From Chanos chanos (lineage: Eukaryota > Chordata > Actinopteri > Gonorynchiformes > Chanidae): a stretch of DNA of 64,000 nt. Every line of letters begins with the position of its first letter. Within the stretch, counting starts at the first letter, position 1. Shown here piece after piece: positions 11,697-25,400 of this stretch. Both the position numbers and the translations under genes were made by a program. The stretch spans positions 38,290,536 to 38,354,535 of the forward strand of contig NC_044498.1 in the NCBI RefSeq assembly GCF_902362185.1. The letters are read 5' to 3'. A model generated the notes under the pieces. That model did no database searches. It was not told the DNA's origin and saw only the letters and a list, made by a program, of their open reading frames with translations.

Positions 11697-14600
11697 TTAG
11701 CCACACATAGTCATGTACAGCCACTGAGTTCAAGAAGAAAGAGCAAAAAGGACAAATGAATGCTTGGCAGTTGGACAAAATTCATATTAGAACTCCATGC
11801 TACTGTGTTGCTTTGTGTTATCTCATTGGCTTACGAACTGCATAAGAGCTTTTTTAATGAGGGCATTAGTTGTGTTTAAAATGAACTGAAAACAAGTCAC
11901 TAGTGCTATGATTACTCTATATTTGCTCCTCTTTTTGCATTCTTAATTTAAACTGCATACTTTTGACCTCAATAGAATTTGTAATTAAAAACAACAACAA
12001 ATAGCACACTCAATCTTTAAGTGTGTGAGAGCAGTCAGCAGAGCAACATACTAGTTCATTATATTGCCGACTGAACCATTATTTCTTTGAAAACTTGCGT
12101 TTCTTCTATATATGCAGTATGTGAACACAGGCTCACCTCTGTTATATTCATCTCAGCTTCTCCTGTCCCTTCTTTGTCCAGGTCCCTGAAAGACCCTGCA
12201 TAAAATCATATCATTATGGACTGATTTAATTTAATCATTGGGGCATAGAAACAGTAAAGAACCTACAAAAGACATCATCTAACCACACAGTATGTGCCAT
12301 TGCCCATATAATACCAGCATATAGAGCCATATCATTTCAAGAAGATAAATATGTACTTACTGAACATTGCCTCCAGCTTGACCAAGCAACATATGAAGTT
12401 ATCAAAATCAATTACTTCATCCTCAGCATAACGGGCCACAAGGATCTGGTTCAGTCGGTTGTTGAGCTTGAAACCTTTGGAAAGTAATACAAATACGGCT
12501 GATTAACCTTTTGAACCAAGAGTTTCATATGCCCTGCTTTAGTTGTATGGTCTCTTGAAAGTGTGACTCAAGACCAAGGCACTGTTTAGATGCATGACAG
12601 GTCACAGACTAGATAGATAGATGGACAGACAGACAGATAGATAGATAGATTGGGCCTTTTTAGCCCATTCAGATCAAACTGTTACAGGATTATGTTCAAA
12701 ACCTGCAGCTTCCACAGCAAGACGCATCTCATAGGAGCTCATGGTGCCTGACTTGTCCAGGTCGAACTGCCTGAAGATCAACTAATCATAAAAACAAAGA
12801 CAACTGATTTTTAACTTGTATAACTGGAAGAAAACATATATTAAATATTATTGTGCTGGAACCTGTTAAGCAAGTTTTCAAGTTTTTAAGTTTTTAATTC
12901 AGAATTCAGGGAGTTTTTTCCTCACCAGCCATTTTCTAATCTTGTTCCATAGAATCTGAAACTCTACCAATCCCAGACGTGCGCTGCCATCTTTCTGTTG
13001 GATGGAGGAGTAGTCAGGGAGAGTAAGCAAACAAATGGAGACTGAGACTGTTCCTCATTGGCCCTAAACAATAATTGTAACAGCACAAGGCAGGTTATGA
13101 ATGATGGTATGAAGGATACATCCATAAGGTTGACCATCGTCCTGCAAGACTCCATACTGAAGCCATCAGTCTTCAGGTCTTTGTCTGAGTAGACAATACA
13201 CAGATGTTGGTTAATGTAAAGCCTTAGGGACAATCTAACAATACAAATTACTTGTATTCAAATTACTTTAACTGCCTCATGTGTCTGATTAACAAAGTGA
13301 TAGGATAAATATTGATTCATAATTCTGTACTTCATGTGAGTTAGTAGCAATAGGAGATCAAATGTACATTCAGTTTTTTCACATTTATTTTGTGCATAAT
13401 CACAGAAATATAACATATTAACACTCACGTTTGGACACTACTCGATTGAGGATGGTCCTAAGTTCCCGAACGGAAATTTCCATATCCTGGAATGGAGACG
13501 CAGGAATTTTCTGAATTAGTCTAATTTTTGGACCACTGACATGCACGGATGGAAAAACAACTGCACTGCATGCATTGAGCAGCCCACTGATTCCATGTAT
13601 CGAGTAAGAAGGTAAGAGGGTAATCAGGTAGGAAGACACCTTACACAGAGAAATGGAGAAAAAGGCACTAACCTCTCCAGCCAATTGCGCAAACATGGAC
13701 TTAAATGAGTCATCAATGTCATCCTCTGTAATCTCCTCCTGCCAAAAAAGGTGTTGAAGTTATGAATATAGGGCGGCAGAACTCAACACTATCTGATTGT
13801 GTGACCCTCTAATGGCTCGAAGGCTCAGTGGACTTACCTCATCCTCCAGGTCTGCAGAGATCTCGTCATCAAGCTCTCTAAATTACCGGAACACACAAAC
13901 ACACTGGTTTGAATTATCCAATATATCAAGTGATATCAGCTGATTTCATTCTTCAGCATACATTCACACATTCATTCACACCTACTCTGTAAAAAACGTT
14001 ACTGAGATCTCCTGGAAAAATACTCATATGAAGTAGAAAGCAATTCAAACACACGCATGCATGCACACACCCACACACAAACACAAACTTACTGAGTCTC
14101 AGACTGCTTCTCTGTGAAGACCCGCAGAACAAAGTCAGCCTCCTTGCTGGGCTCAAAGGTGGAGGGGACGATGAGGTATTCTCCAGGAGGCAGGCGGAGA
14201 CGGGAGCTCACCTCCCGCAGGTTGATAAAGGTCTCAGAGCGAGCACAGGATGAGTGTGTGAGGAAGAAGTTCTTCTTCAGGTGAACGTTCTGACAGCCCC
14301 TGTACTAGTGAACAGCACATGGAATGGGTGTAACTGCCAATCTTAAATTCCACTAGTGAAGAATATATTTTCATGCTGCTTCACTGTGAATGTCCTGGGA
14401 CAGTGATGGAGAATCTGACATCGTTTTTAAAAAGTCTTGAGATGTTCTCACAAGTCCTTGTTTTGATTTGATTGCTTTGCGGTTAAAATGCATGAACCTT
14501 AACCTGAGGACCAAACCTTCTTAACAGACTAATTGATGACATCAATCCATACCTCGTCTGGGATCTGCACAACATAAGAAAAACATTTGATGAGAACTAA

Positions 14601-15568
14601 TAACAGATTGATATAACAGAAAATAACGTTTCAATAAAAAGTTATTTTTGTTATTTTCTCACATTCCAAATTTAGCTAAAGCCGCAGAATCTGAATAATG
14701 ATCTACTGGGTCTTACTCTGATTGTAAACAAACTGGGGTGGGTGAGAAGTTCTGGAAATGACTATGACTATTAACCTCATAGATGGCGAAGCCAATGGTG
14801 TGCATGTCCTGGCCTTGTCGCCGGTAACGTCGCCGATCCTTTTGCATTAGAGCCACCAGAAAGCTGCATGCCACCTCTTCATCCTCCGGATCATCGTCCT
14901 CCTCCAGCAGAGTGATTTTATACTGCGGGTTTATCCAAAACGTGTCTACAAGGCAGCATCGGTGCACATGGAGTCAAACTCGCAATATTAAACACTCCTC
15001 AGCTCCTCCACAGCTACATTGTTACGTGTCAAGTTGTTCACTTTAATCGTTGTAAATCAGTTTTTACAGTATGGTTAGTGGAACAGTAACGAGATAATCA
15101 GAGGATGCAGTCTGCCTCAAATCTGATCCTGGGTGTCATATGAACTGAGCAGTGCAGACTCTGATTGACTGAGGAGTGCCTACATCTTTTTACCAAGCAG
15201 CTTGTAATAATGAGTTAAGGTTGTCCAGGGCAGGATAAAAAAAACCCCTACAAAACCCTACCCTACATATAGTCCATGTAAACATAATGCTGTTTTTTAC
15301 AGGAGAAATTAAGGTATGGCATCCCATTTAAATTGAGAGCATTGAGAAAGTTCCATTCTGAAGATGATGCATGATAAGAATGTGTCTGTGGTTACTAACT
15401 GGGGTGGTTTCTGCAGCCTCCGGCAGTGCTGCCTCTCCTCCAGGTGCCATGAAACTTGATGGTGTTCCAGTGGCTTATGCCATCCTGACTCAACGCATCT
15501 GGGGTCAGGTTACAGATCTCCAGTCTGGAGTACTGTCGCAAAAACTCTTTGAAAGACATCCTAGAGAC

Positions 15569-15624
<56 letters not shown>

Positions 15625-18600
15625 TAGCTACTAACGTCTGTCTTTTAAAAAAGGCTAATGTTTGTTACTGAAATGAGTTGTTGAGTTGTAGACTGACCAG
15701 AATTCGCCATCCTCCATCTGCAAATGTAAGTCCTCTCTCTCAGCTGGATCAATCTCATCCCATTCAGGAGAACTGGGGGAGGAACAGCAAAGTAGCAACA
15801 CTGTAAAGTACTTACAAGACTAAACATCTCATTAAACATGGACTGGTGCAGGTTACCTTAGATTAGACTTGTTTTAATGTAGCTGCTATGCTGGGATTAG
15901 ATTATGCCATAGTTTACATAATTATCAATTTTTCTGGGGACGCCTGATTTTGTTTTCACACTAACTTGTCGCTCCAGGCTCCTGTCCACTCCACCTGACC
16001 CCAGGGGTTCCTGATACGGATCAGTCTCTCCATTTGCCCTCTAAATTCCACCTATTACATAGGAGTAAAGTCAAACACCAATAAAGACATACATATATTC
16101 ATATGCTGAGTCCAAAAAAGATACAGTACCTCTTTAAGACCAGTCACTGAATAAGCATGGCCTTTGACAAGCTTTTTGAAAGTCACAGCCTCCATGTCAA
16201 AGGCACTGGTAATCTGTGTCAAAGAGAAATGAATAAAAAACAATAACATTTTCTTCAACTATTATTCTAAATCAGTTTATGAAGCATTATTCAATGTTGA
16301 AGAAAAAAATCTTTGCATGGCCCATATATGAATGGGTAACACCAACATTATTAGGCAATACATTTCACGACCATGAAAATATCTGTATTTGTATGACTGT
16401 CAAATCCATAACACTATCTTACGTCTATAGAGCACCCAAGCAGCGAGCCTCTTTCAAGGGCTTTGCTGATGATGCGGTACAGGTCTCTGGGTGGTTTTCG
16501 CAGTTCGTACATCTCAGAAACCCCACCAGTGAAATCCTCAAAGCCTTCTGTGGTGCTTCCTCCAGAGAGAGCTTCGTAAGAGCCATTAAGCCTGAGGTGA
16601 CATGGGAGAGCACAAAATGTTACGATACAAACACTGCTGGTATCACAGCTTTGTTGATTAAATTCATATAAGCTACACGCACAGTGAGTTTATGACCTAC
16701 TTGGCATAGGCTTTTTCAACCAAGGCACTCCAAAACTCGTTTCCCTCTGCAGAGTGGACAAACATGAGCTCACCATCTTTAACTGGCAATCTGTCATCGA
16801 TAACCACATCCACCCACTCCCCAAACTGCCAGAACTACAAAACAGAAAACCAGCAACAACACACAATTAGGAGAAATTGCTATTAATAGCACTTAGATGT
16901 CAGTGCTATTACTGAGGACATGTAGTACTTAACTCAGGTCAGTCATGTCATAAGACATAGAAGTTAACAACTGTAGCAGACCCTTGGTCAATCTAGTAAA
17001 ATCTCTAATGGTTGGCACTGACACATCTCACCTCCGAACATGTATCTCAATACCCACAAAAGCTTACTTTCCCTTTGTTTTTTAATGTTTTGGAGTTAAA
17101 GGAGCAGTATATGTGTTAAGCTCTGTTACCTGAAAATGGAAAATTCCAGCATAGTCTTCTTGGAAGCTCTGGCCATGTGGGACCACTCTGTGAAGCAATG
17201 TTTCATTGAGAGTCAGAGAGGCAATGGCAGCTAGGAGCCAGCAGTCACCTGAGAGGAGAGAGGGAGAGAGAGAGAGCGAGAGAGAGAGAGAGAAAGGGAG
17301 AGAGAAAGTGAGAGAGACAGAGACCTGAAACCTCCTGCTGCGATAATAAACACAGAGAACAGAGAAATGTGGAGATACAAGATGACTGCTGAGATTCTGG
17401 CTCGGTCAGAAAGAGAGAGGAGGTCAGTATATAATAGTGACAAAGTAGTGTTTAAAGGCATTTTCTGCTCCCTCTGAATCTTATCAGCTACTCTTTCATC
17501 ATTTCATTGTTGTTGTCCTTATATGACATAAATGTCATTCCTACCCTAACTCCGAAAAAGCAGTCTGGTCCTATTAACTCTGAAACAACAGCAGCCAAAG
17601 TTTAAAAAAAAAGAAAGAAAGAAAAGAAAAAAGAAATACACAACAGGAAGATAGAGTGATGAGACCCTTTAAACTTCCTCTTGAGTTTCAACTTTTAGCT
17701 GTATTTTTCATACACACAGTTGAGTGAAACTTCCCTTGAAAACCAAACAGGCAGTATCCATTAAAAACAGCAGGGGGACTGAGCAAGGGAGGAGGGATAC
17801 TGCTCATGCCAAATGTGCTCAAAGTGAGGCCTGTGTGTGTCAGTGTCCATTACTGTTTACCATCCCAGTCAGATCACAGCCTCACGGCTAAGAGGAATTT
17901 TCCATACACACTCAGCTATGAAATGGAGGAGCTGTGTGGCTAGAAAAGGCTAAAATGTCCTTTTTAGTTTAGTGTCATACTGCTGTAAAATGGGTGTGTA
18001 TGGCACTGGAAAACCCATGTCCTGTAATATATTTAATATTTGACTTGTTACTGTGAGTTGAGTCCTGGCTGATATAGTCATGCTTTATGACTCAAACACA
18101 CCCTTGGATGATCACTATATGAGGCCAAATATTGCGAATGACTCACATTTTGGGACTTCCTTACAGTGTGCTTTGTCTCTCTGTGTGTGTGTGTGTGTGT
18201 TTGGGCAAGGCCTAAGACAAATGAAAAGCTCACCATGTATAGGAATTCCCAGATGTGTACTTACCTAGTGCTCCCTGGCAGATATCTGTTCTTGTGGCTC
18301 CTCCCAGGATGAACTGAGGATTGTCGCAGATTTCCTAAGGAAAACGGGGAGTCATGGAAATCCAAAATAAAATTCAGCTAAAGGAAACAAAGAAAACTAC
18401 CAAATTTAAAAAAAGAATAACTCAGATTTGAGAGGGATCACACACTCACAGGTTTTTATCTGAAACACGCTAAACTGCTTAGATCTAGATTAAGTATAAG
18501 CATACAGATGTCCTCTGGAACCATAACACTACATTTCTGATAATATGGACAGTTGAAATGCTATGAATAACAGTAACATATAAGTATACAATAAGACCTC

Positions 18601-19363
18601 CCTTGTTTGTAGTTCATCTCCCAAAATAATGATTTTTCATTTCAGCTTTAGGTCTACTTAATTTTTGCCTATGTATTGAGACAGGCCTCTATTTACCAAG
18701 AGAAATGTTTGTAAATGACCAAAATAACAGTTTTATATGGGGGGGGGTGGGGGGCGGGTCACAGCAAAACAACAGCTGTGGTGACTCACAGATTCAGCCT
18801 AGACACACTCAGGTTTAGCAGGTCATTGCATGACTGGCATTAGTGGACTGGCCGGCATGCTGCTGTCCACACCCACTCTCTATATGACTGCTCCAGGACT
18901 GTGGGTCTCACCATTTACCCAAACTATAGGAAGTCGCTTACACATGCAGCAGTACCCACAGGGGCCTGTTCAGACATGGTTTTTTCCCAGTATCTGATAT
19001 CCTACTGCTGGTTAAGCAATAGTTTATATTTGAGAACGACCACCAGCTTGTTTATGGACCAAACTTAAGCTAATGTGTTGTAAACAAAGAGATTCTCTTT
19101 CTCTCTCTCCCTCTCACCGTGGGCCTCAACCACTCCACACCCTGTGTTTTGGAGGAATAAGGGCTAAGTTCCTTGAAGCCTAGAGATGGAGGCTCAGCTG
19201 GGAAGCAAGGATCCTCAAACAGGCAGCCTCCCTCCAGGCATTCCTGTCTCAGGGCCTCAAAGTCTTGGTTGAGGAAGTGAACAGCCTGCTCGTGTGAGCC
19301 CATCCCTTCTGCCTTCAGCCTGTTAGCACTGATTTGTGCCGAGATCCCTCCGTACGGGAACAT
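11697..19363 (-). CDS. capn1: Calpain A: calpain-1/11-type catalytic subunit, 704 aa
   Basis: This is a calcium-activated cytosolic cysteine protease of the classical calpain group. The 21 coding exons (descending) are 19118-19363, 18265-18334, 17130-17248, 16701-16834, 16423-16591, 16130-16213, 15966-16051, 15698-15772, 15400-15560, 14776-14945, 14553-14564, 14093-14304, 13838-13877, 13673-13738, 13429-13486, 13120-13184, 12926-12994, 12703-12781, 12361-12474, 12137-12195 and 11697-11723; all have GT-AG ends and phases that sum to 705 codons. Seen: triad Cys108 (GDCWLLAA), His265 (KGHAYSV), Asn289 (RNPWGQVEW); an acidic loop ([10 protein letters not shown]) in the C2-like domain; five EF-hand units at about 520-704; end WLYMTMCG. 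The N-terminus [20 protein letters not shown], the numbering (+7 gives human calpain-1) and the ending suit the CAPN1/CAPN11 clade; the mrpl14/tmem63b neighbours suggest the CAPN11 locus. It is much less like B, C and D than they are to each other in exon 4. It would need a small subunit to form the usual dimer. Confidence 0.95.
12610..12651. repeat. (GATA)n/(GACA)n microsatellite
   Basis: Tetranucleotide repeat with GATA and GACA units in intron 18 of calpain A, about 50 bases from exon 18. Confidence 0.9.
15571..15622. repeat. (GA)n, CT on the calpain A strand, before exon 9
   Basis: About 26 GA units start 10 bases from the acceptor of calpain A exon 9 (exon edge 15560) and therefore form its pyrimidine tract. 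Confidence 0.95.
17250..17325. repeat. GA-rich repeat, CT on the calpain A strand, before exon 3
   Basis: An imperfect GA repeat begins at the acceptor of calpain A exon 3 (exon edge 17248) and supplies its pyrimidine tract. Confidence 0.95.
18182..18200. repeat. (TG)n microsatellite
   Basis: Short TG run in calpain A intron 2, about 65 bases downstream of exon 2 on the gene strand. Confidence 0.85.
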
Positions 19364-19366
19364 ACT

Positions 19367-21863
19367 GAGGCAGACAAAAATAAGACTGGTAGTGAGGCCT
19401 TAGGGTGGAGAGGGTATATAAATAGCTCACAGCTCAAAGGTGGCATAGTGTTAGTCCTGTGGCATAACAGCATGGACTGTTAACATTTATTCTGTTATAC
19501 AGTGTAGAAGTGTATAGTATTTCACTCACATATTGTACACAGACCTTATACTCTATTCTCAGCAGCTCCAGTGTTGTTGTGTGTGCTATGTACATCTGTT
19601 GATTCTAAATAAGCTCCTAAATGTGAACGTATCAGCATGAACAAACATTAGAAAGACAGAAAAATGTGTACCTTTAATTTCTAAGCAGGCTGGTTGGAGC
19701 TTGAGAAAAAAAGAAAGCAGGTTTTGATTCATCAACAACCACAGGATATCATACAGTAAGTGCATGTAGTTGATAATGTAATGCACGATATTGTCAACAG
19801 TTAAATATTTTATGACACTGAAAGCACAAACACATAAGCGAATAATACAAAGGTCAAATAGAGAGCCAGAGAAAATGTTACTCACAGTAACTAGTGTGAG
19901 ACAGATATTTTCACTGCGGGAAGTCTGATACAGGCGATCAGGACACACACAGAGGTTGTTTACTTCAGATGTGTGGAGTTGAAGTGATATTTCTGGCAGA
20001 TGATTGATAACATGGTATTAAATGGAATAAAAATTTAATACAGACTAATAGGGATTTGATGAGTATAAGCAAGACCTGTGTGGCTGCAGAGACTTAAAAG
20101 CTTTTACACAAATTAAGTTGTTTTCAATTCTGCAAAAGCACTTGCCTGTCTTGCTCTCAGAATAAATGCATCAAGTGCACTATTCAAATGCATATACTGC
20201 ACTGCTGTCTATCAGTGCCAACCACAGTAGAATAGCACATTACAGCTACAGGAAATAAAACACTGTCATACATACTAACTATGCCTTCATGAGACTGCTA
20301 GTGTTATGATGGAATGACGGTAATCATGTCGAAAGTAGATTCGAACATACATCAGATAATTCTTTAAACAGCATCACTTTTTGTGAAAATTAAATTCAGG
20401 GATTCTAAAAAATAAAACGGTGTTGCAGGAGAACCTGTACATTCTTATGCCTGTACTTACATTCAGAGTGATTTGAGAAGTTAGGGGCATTTGCTTCCTT
20501 CAAAAATGCCTTTGTAAGGCAAACAAAAGAGGACAGACAAAATCAGAAGTGGTTCCTGAATTAATGTGAGAGTTTGTTTTTTTAGTTGCCTAAGTGATGT
20601 TCTGCCTCAGGCCTTCAGCTGTGATCATGTTTAACAATCCATTTTGGTTTTGTGCAGATCCTGCTGCTGGAGTTTCATAGGCTTCCAAGGAGTGTGTATT
20701 TATTGCCTCTACCTTCCGTAACTAAAGACGGTCCAAACTGTTTGTCCAGACATGCCCTCTGCAATTTGTATGCATTCTGTGCATCTAACCCCAGGCCAAT
20801 GAGGCCAGGGAAGGATAGCTGTCAGAGGTGTTTGAACTACTGTCTCTTTCTGTTCCTCTCTCTCTTTGGAGAGAACAGCTGATTCAGAGAGTCCCAGACC
20901 AATGTTATCACTAGGGGTAAATCACTCAGGAACTGAGGTCTCACCATTCAATAGAACGTATGTAGGGGCCTCCCCCACCAAACACCCGCACACACGCGCA
21001 CACACACACACAACTTTAACGTATACAAATCAGTGCTCCTGCAAAATATTCGGGTAGAAAATTAAACACGGGTAAACCTTTATTTAATTAGAGCATGGCA
21101 AATGTGTAAAGAATTATGCGCATTAATGACCAACGACTGTAACAATCGATGAGTTTGTTACGATTATTTTTTTTAGCGAGTGTTACTCCAAACTTCTTGT
21201 GTATTGAATATCTCAGGCATTTGGAATAATAATACAGTTAATTCCACACTGTGTAAAACCATAATGGACACATTACTCAAATTTTTCATTCTGGATTTAA
21301 CATGAAATGTATCATCATACCAAATTCACGTTATGCGATCTATAACTGACAGATTCAAGATGTGATTGGTGTAGATTCGTCTAATTTACAGTTTATCGCT
21401 GTATTTCTGAAATAGCCAAATGAAGAGAACTGATTTACGATTAATCTGTAGGAGGGTCATCTCCCTGCTTTAGATCTGTTCGTGTATATGCAGGTAAACA
21501 CATATACAAAGTCGTTGGATAAATTCAGCTCTGAGGTAAACACAGCACTTGTTTTATAATCTGCAACACTTTCTTGACGCTCCTCGGATTAGGCTACTTG
21601 CAAGAAAAACGGTTAGCTACGTTATGACATCGACATAAACTACACGAAAGACAATCTTCCATCATCGCGTGGTAAATCACCCAGCTGTACTAGAAACAGG
21701 ATTGCATTGACAGACATATGGAGACGAACTTTTGAGAAGCACGGCAGGCCGGTTTTAGTGGCATACCAATGAACGTGGCCTCACAAAGCAGACCTATTTC
21801 ATGCATTTAAATCCCAATAAACAATACGTCCTTCAGTTGAGACACGTTTTGTAGCAGACTTAC
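19367..21863 (-). other. Leader intron of calpain A
   Basis: About 2.5 kb between the first coding exon and the probable leader exon. I see no coding exon. A short CA run lies at 20993-21011 and the rest is unremarkable AT-rich DNA. Confidence 0.45.
20993..21011. repeat. (CA)n-like microsatellite
   Basis: Short CA run with CG interruptions in the leader intron of calpain A. Confidence 0.8.
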
Positions 21864-21990
21864 CACGTAGCGGTCTCCTTATTAACTTGTCGCTTGGTTG
21901 TGTTACGAAGAAGCTACCGTTAATTTCTCTATATTGTATCTAAACTGTTGAGATTCTGTACAGCACTGACCAGACACTTACGAAGCGCTG
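21864..21990 (-). promoter_or_regulatory. Probable 5'UTR exon and promoter of calpain A
   Basis: The coding exon of calpain A opens with an acceptor one base before ATG (cctcag|TATG), so a leader exon must exist. A strong donor (GTG|gtaagt) ends at 21864 on the minus strand, and a GC box (aggcgggg, about 22013-22020) lies just upstream of it. The cap site is a guess. Confidence 0.5.
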
Positions 21991-22136
21991 TGTGCCAAGC
22001 CCAGCCCTAAAGAGGCGGGGTAATGCGACAGCTGAGCGAGGGGCACTTGCGTGAGGCAAGACTTGGAATAAATCGAATCTGAAAATTCACAAAGACACAT
22101 AATGCACCGATACACCCATGTAAAAATGTAAGAACT

Positions 22137-22142
22137 TTTATT
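22137..22142 (-). terminator. Calpain B polyadenylation signal
   Basis: The plus strand reads tttatt, which is AATAAA on the gene strand, about 275 bases past the calpain B stop codon and only about 120-150 bases before the GC box and leader exon of calpain A. Confidence 0.6.
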
Positions 22143-22415
22143 TATCATCACTTTTAAACAACCGATTAAAACAGTCTAAGCAGCACTGAGGTACAATGTA
22201 GTCTGATTTACATTAAAGCACTCACATTAAAGCATAAGACATGAAACGTAATGCTGGTTTCCCACAGAGAGATGAAAACCCCTACTGCATTTAAGATGAA
22301 AGTTAAAACTGTGATAGACCTAAGTCTTGTCTGAGACCCAGTCTTTGGAATACTTAATGTACTGTATATGTGAGTAAAACATATAGAAAACCTTTTAAAT
22401 CTTGAATGGAGACTT

Positions 22416-25400
22416 CTAGATCATGGCGAAGGTCAACCACTAAAATAAACAAAAGCCAAATTAATACAGACATGCAAAACAAAAGCAACTGTAAAACCTG
22501 TGGGGTATGTACGTAATGTAATATAGTAGCTCACCTGAGTGAAGTCTAGTTCAATGAAACCGCCCTGATCAACATCAATCTTCTTGAAAACTTCTGCAAG
22601 GATGAGAAGGGTTCATGTGTCATGTCAGCTTCAACAAATATGTTGACTTATTTCACTTTATCTAAGGTGGCTCTGACATTTAGAGTAAAGCCAAAATAAA
22701 GTCCTTGTAATACAGATGCATCATTTAATATGCAAAACTATCAAAGCATCCTTACTGAACATCATCTCCAGGCGTGTAAGGCAGGCTACAAAGTTATCAA
22801 AATCGATGGTCATGTCTGACTCTCCGTATCTCGCCACCAGAATCTGGTGAATGCTGTTGTTCAGAGTGAAACCTGAATGGAGGGAATCAATAAGAATCAT
22901 GTTTATTATTATTGTTGTTGTTGTTGCAAAGAATCTTTTAGCAGAAAGCACTTAGAGTAAAAGATTGCTGAAATCTATGGATTTCTGTAAATTATGTTTT
23001 TTCTGCAATAATATGTGTCCAAATAACAAACAAACAAAAAAAAATCACACCTGCTTCCTTCAAGGCCAAACGCATCTCTGGTGTACTCATACAACCAGAC
23101 CCATCTGTATCATTCTTCTTATAAATGGCCTGAGGATGGGAGAGAGTACATCAAGTCAATCCATTTCTTTCTCACACTGACTGGAGAGAAACAAAAAAGT
23201 GAGGCTTGTGCTTTCTGGCAGACCCTAGACCCCAAAAGTCAGTCTTTAACTTCTATAACCAAGTAAAAGACAGACAGTAGGGTGTTCCATCATACATTAG
23301 ACACAGGTTAGATATCTAACTGAGATATTGTTCGCCTTCACTCCAGCAGTGCTATTTCTAATTTCTGGGATGTGACATAATAAATATACGTAGTTTAACT
23401 GCACACTTATAAATATGTGCACATGCATTTCCGCATACATTTGATGCTTAACTACTTAACTACAGAGACTCACAAGATATTTCTGGACTTTCTTCCAAAG
23501 TGTAGCAAATTCACCCATACCAAGCTTGCCGTTTCCGCTGTCCTGCTTAAGAGTCAAGGCTGATCTACTCAGATATTGGAACAGAAATTAAACCAAAAGG
23601 CTTGAATTCCTTTTGTGTCTTGACATATTAAAAACATCTTAAACAGTCACTGAGAGAACCTGCCAAAGGATACATCCATAAGGTTAACCATAATTCTGCA
23701 AGTGTCCAGACTGAAGCCATCAGTTTTAATGTCTGTCCCTGTTAAATGAGCACAGTGTTAGCCATCTCCATAAAAAACTATACTCACATCTTATCGTTGT
23801 TTCTATCAAAACAAAAGAGGGAAAAGCATGCTTACGTTTAGCAACTATTTTGTTGAAAATGGTTCTCAACTCAGTTGCAGAGATCTCCATGTCCTTGGAA
23901 GAGAACAAACATGAGCAAATTGAAAATGAGTGAAGATGCAGCCATAAACCACTTGAGACTGATTACAGACAGGTGAAGTTACTTACAGGTCCTGCCAGCT
24001 TTGTGAATAAGCCTCTAAATCCAGCATCAACTTCCTCCTCTGAAACAGTGTCCTAAAATGTCATTCATACATCCATTAGGAGTTATCAATAATGCCAAGA
24101 GGAGGATATTCAATAAAGCACATAAAGAAGTTCCTTACATCCTCCAGGTCTGCCTCCACTGGATCATCACATATTCTGAGGAGCAGGGAGAAAGAAACCA
24201 TGAGTTAATATTGTCAACAAGTGTCCCAACAATGTTACAACATAAATGTTACAGTATAAAAGATGACTGTAGTCCCTGTAGAGAGGAACAGGAAAAAAAC
24301 AGTTTCTAGCTTAACCAGTTTGGACATTTTCTAATGTCATTTAACTGCATACATCAAATGTTCTTAAAACCACCAAGACTTCCACTTCCTTATTTGGTAT
24401 CATAAACAGAGAAGACAGGCTTCATGGTCCTTACTGCATCTCAGACTGCTTCTCAGAGAACACACGCACGGAGAAGTCTCCATTCTTGTGTGGCTCGAAG
24501 GTGGAGGGCACAATCAGGTATTCCCCAGGCGGGAGTTTGAAGCGGGTGCTGACCTCCCGCAGGTTGATGAAGGTCTCAGAGCGGGCTTTCTGAGCATGGG
24601 TCAAGAAATAGTTCTTATCCAGATGAACCTCCCTCTGCCCATGGAACTGCAGACAAGAAATGAGTGAGACAAGGAAAATGGTATCTACTTACCTTACAAC
24701 ATAATGATAATCCTTACATAGCTTATGGACCTCACATAATGTAATTTTCGACCTGATTACTGTTTAAAATGACCAGTTCTAGGATGCTGAACATGCAAGT
24801 TTCACAAAGTGCAGGCTCACATCTTTCCCAAGCTTTAAAAAACCACTCAGATTTATGCAACGCTTACACAATGCTATTAGAGACAGAGTATACCCTTTCA
24901 AAGAGGGAAAGGAAAAGCTGCATCATGCATTTCACTCATTGGGATCTGATTTGGATGAGTGAGAATTTATTGTGCAAACAGATGACGCATAATACATCAG
25001 TCCTTCTCCTTCTTTTCTGATAATGGACGCAGACTGCTCACCTGGGAAGGAACCTGTGAGGAAAAACAACAAAAGCAGCATTGTTAGAACACTAAACCTT
25101 ATATCAGTTCAAAAGGTCCATAATCCTTTAGTGCTCTAACCTCATAGATGGCATAGCCAATAGTGTGCATGTCCTCTCCTGCTTTCCTCAGCTTGCGCCG
25201 GTTCTTCTGGATTAGACCAACCACCACACTGCAGCCAACCTCATTATCATCAGGATCATCATCCTCTTCCTCCAGCCTGATCTTAAACTGAGGATTCATC
25301 CAGAAGGTGTCTGAGGGATAAGCAAAGTGAAACTGATTGAGAGGATTCTCACTGCAAGCTGCTGATTTAGCTAAGAGTCACGTATATCTGTATGTGGATA

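Noticed and set aside
16279-16671. 130-codon plus-strand frame in calpain A
   Set aside because: It overlaps exon 5 of calpain A in antisense; the minus-strand exon has correct splice sites and family sequence.
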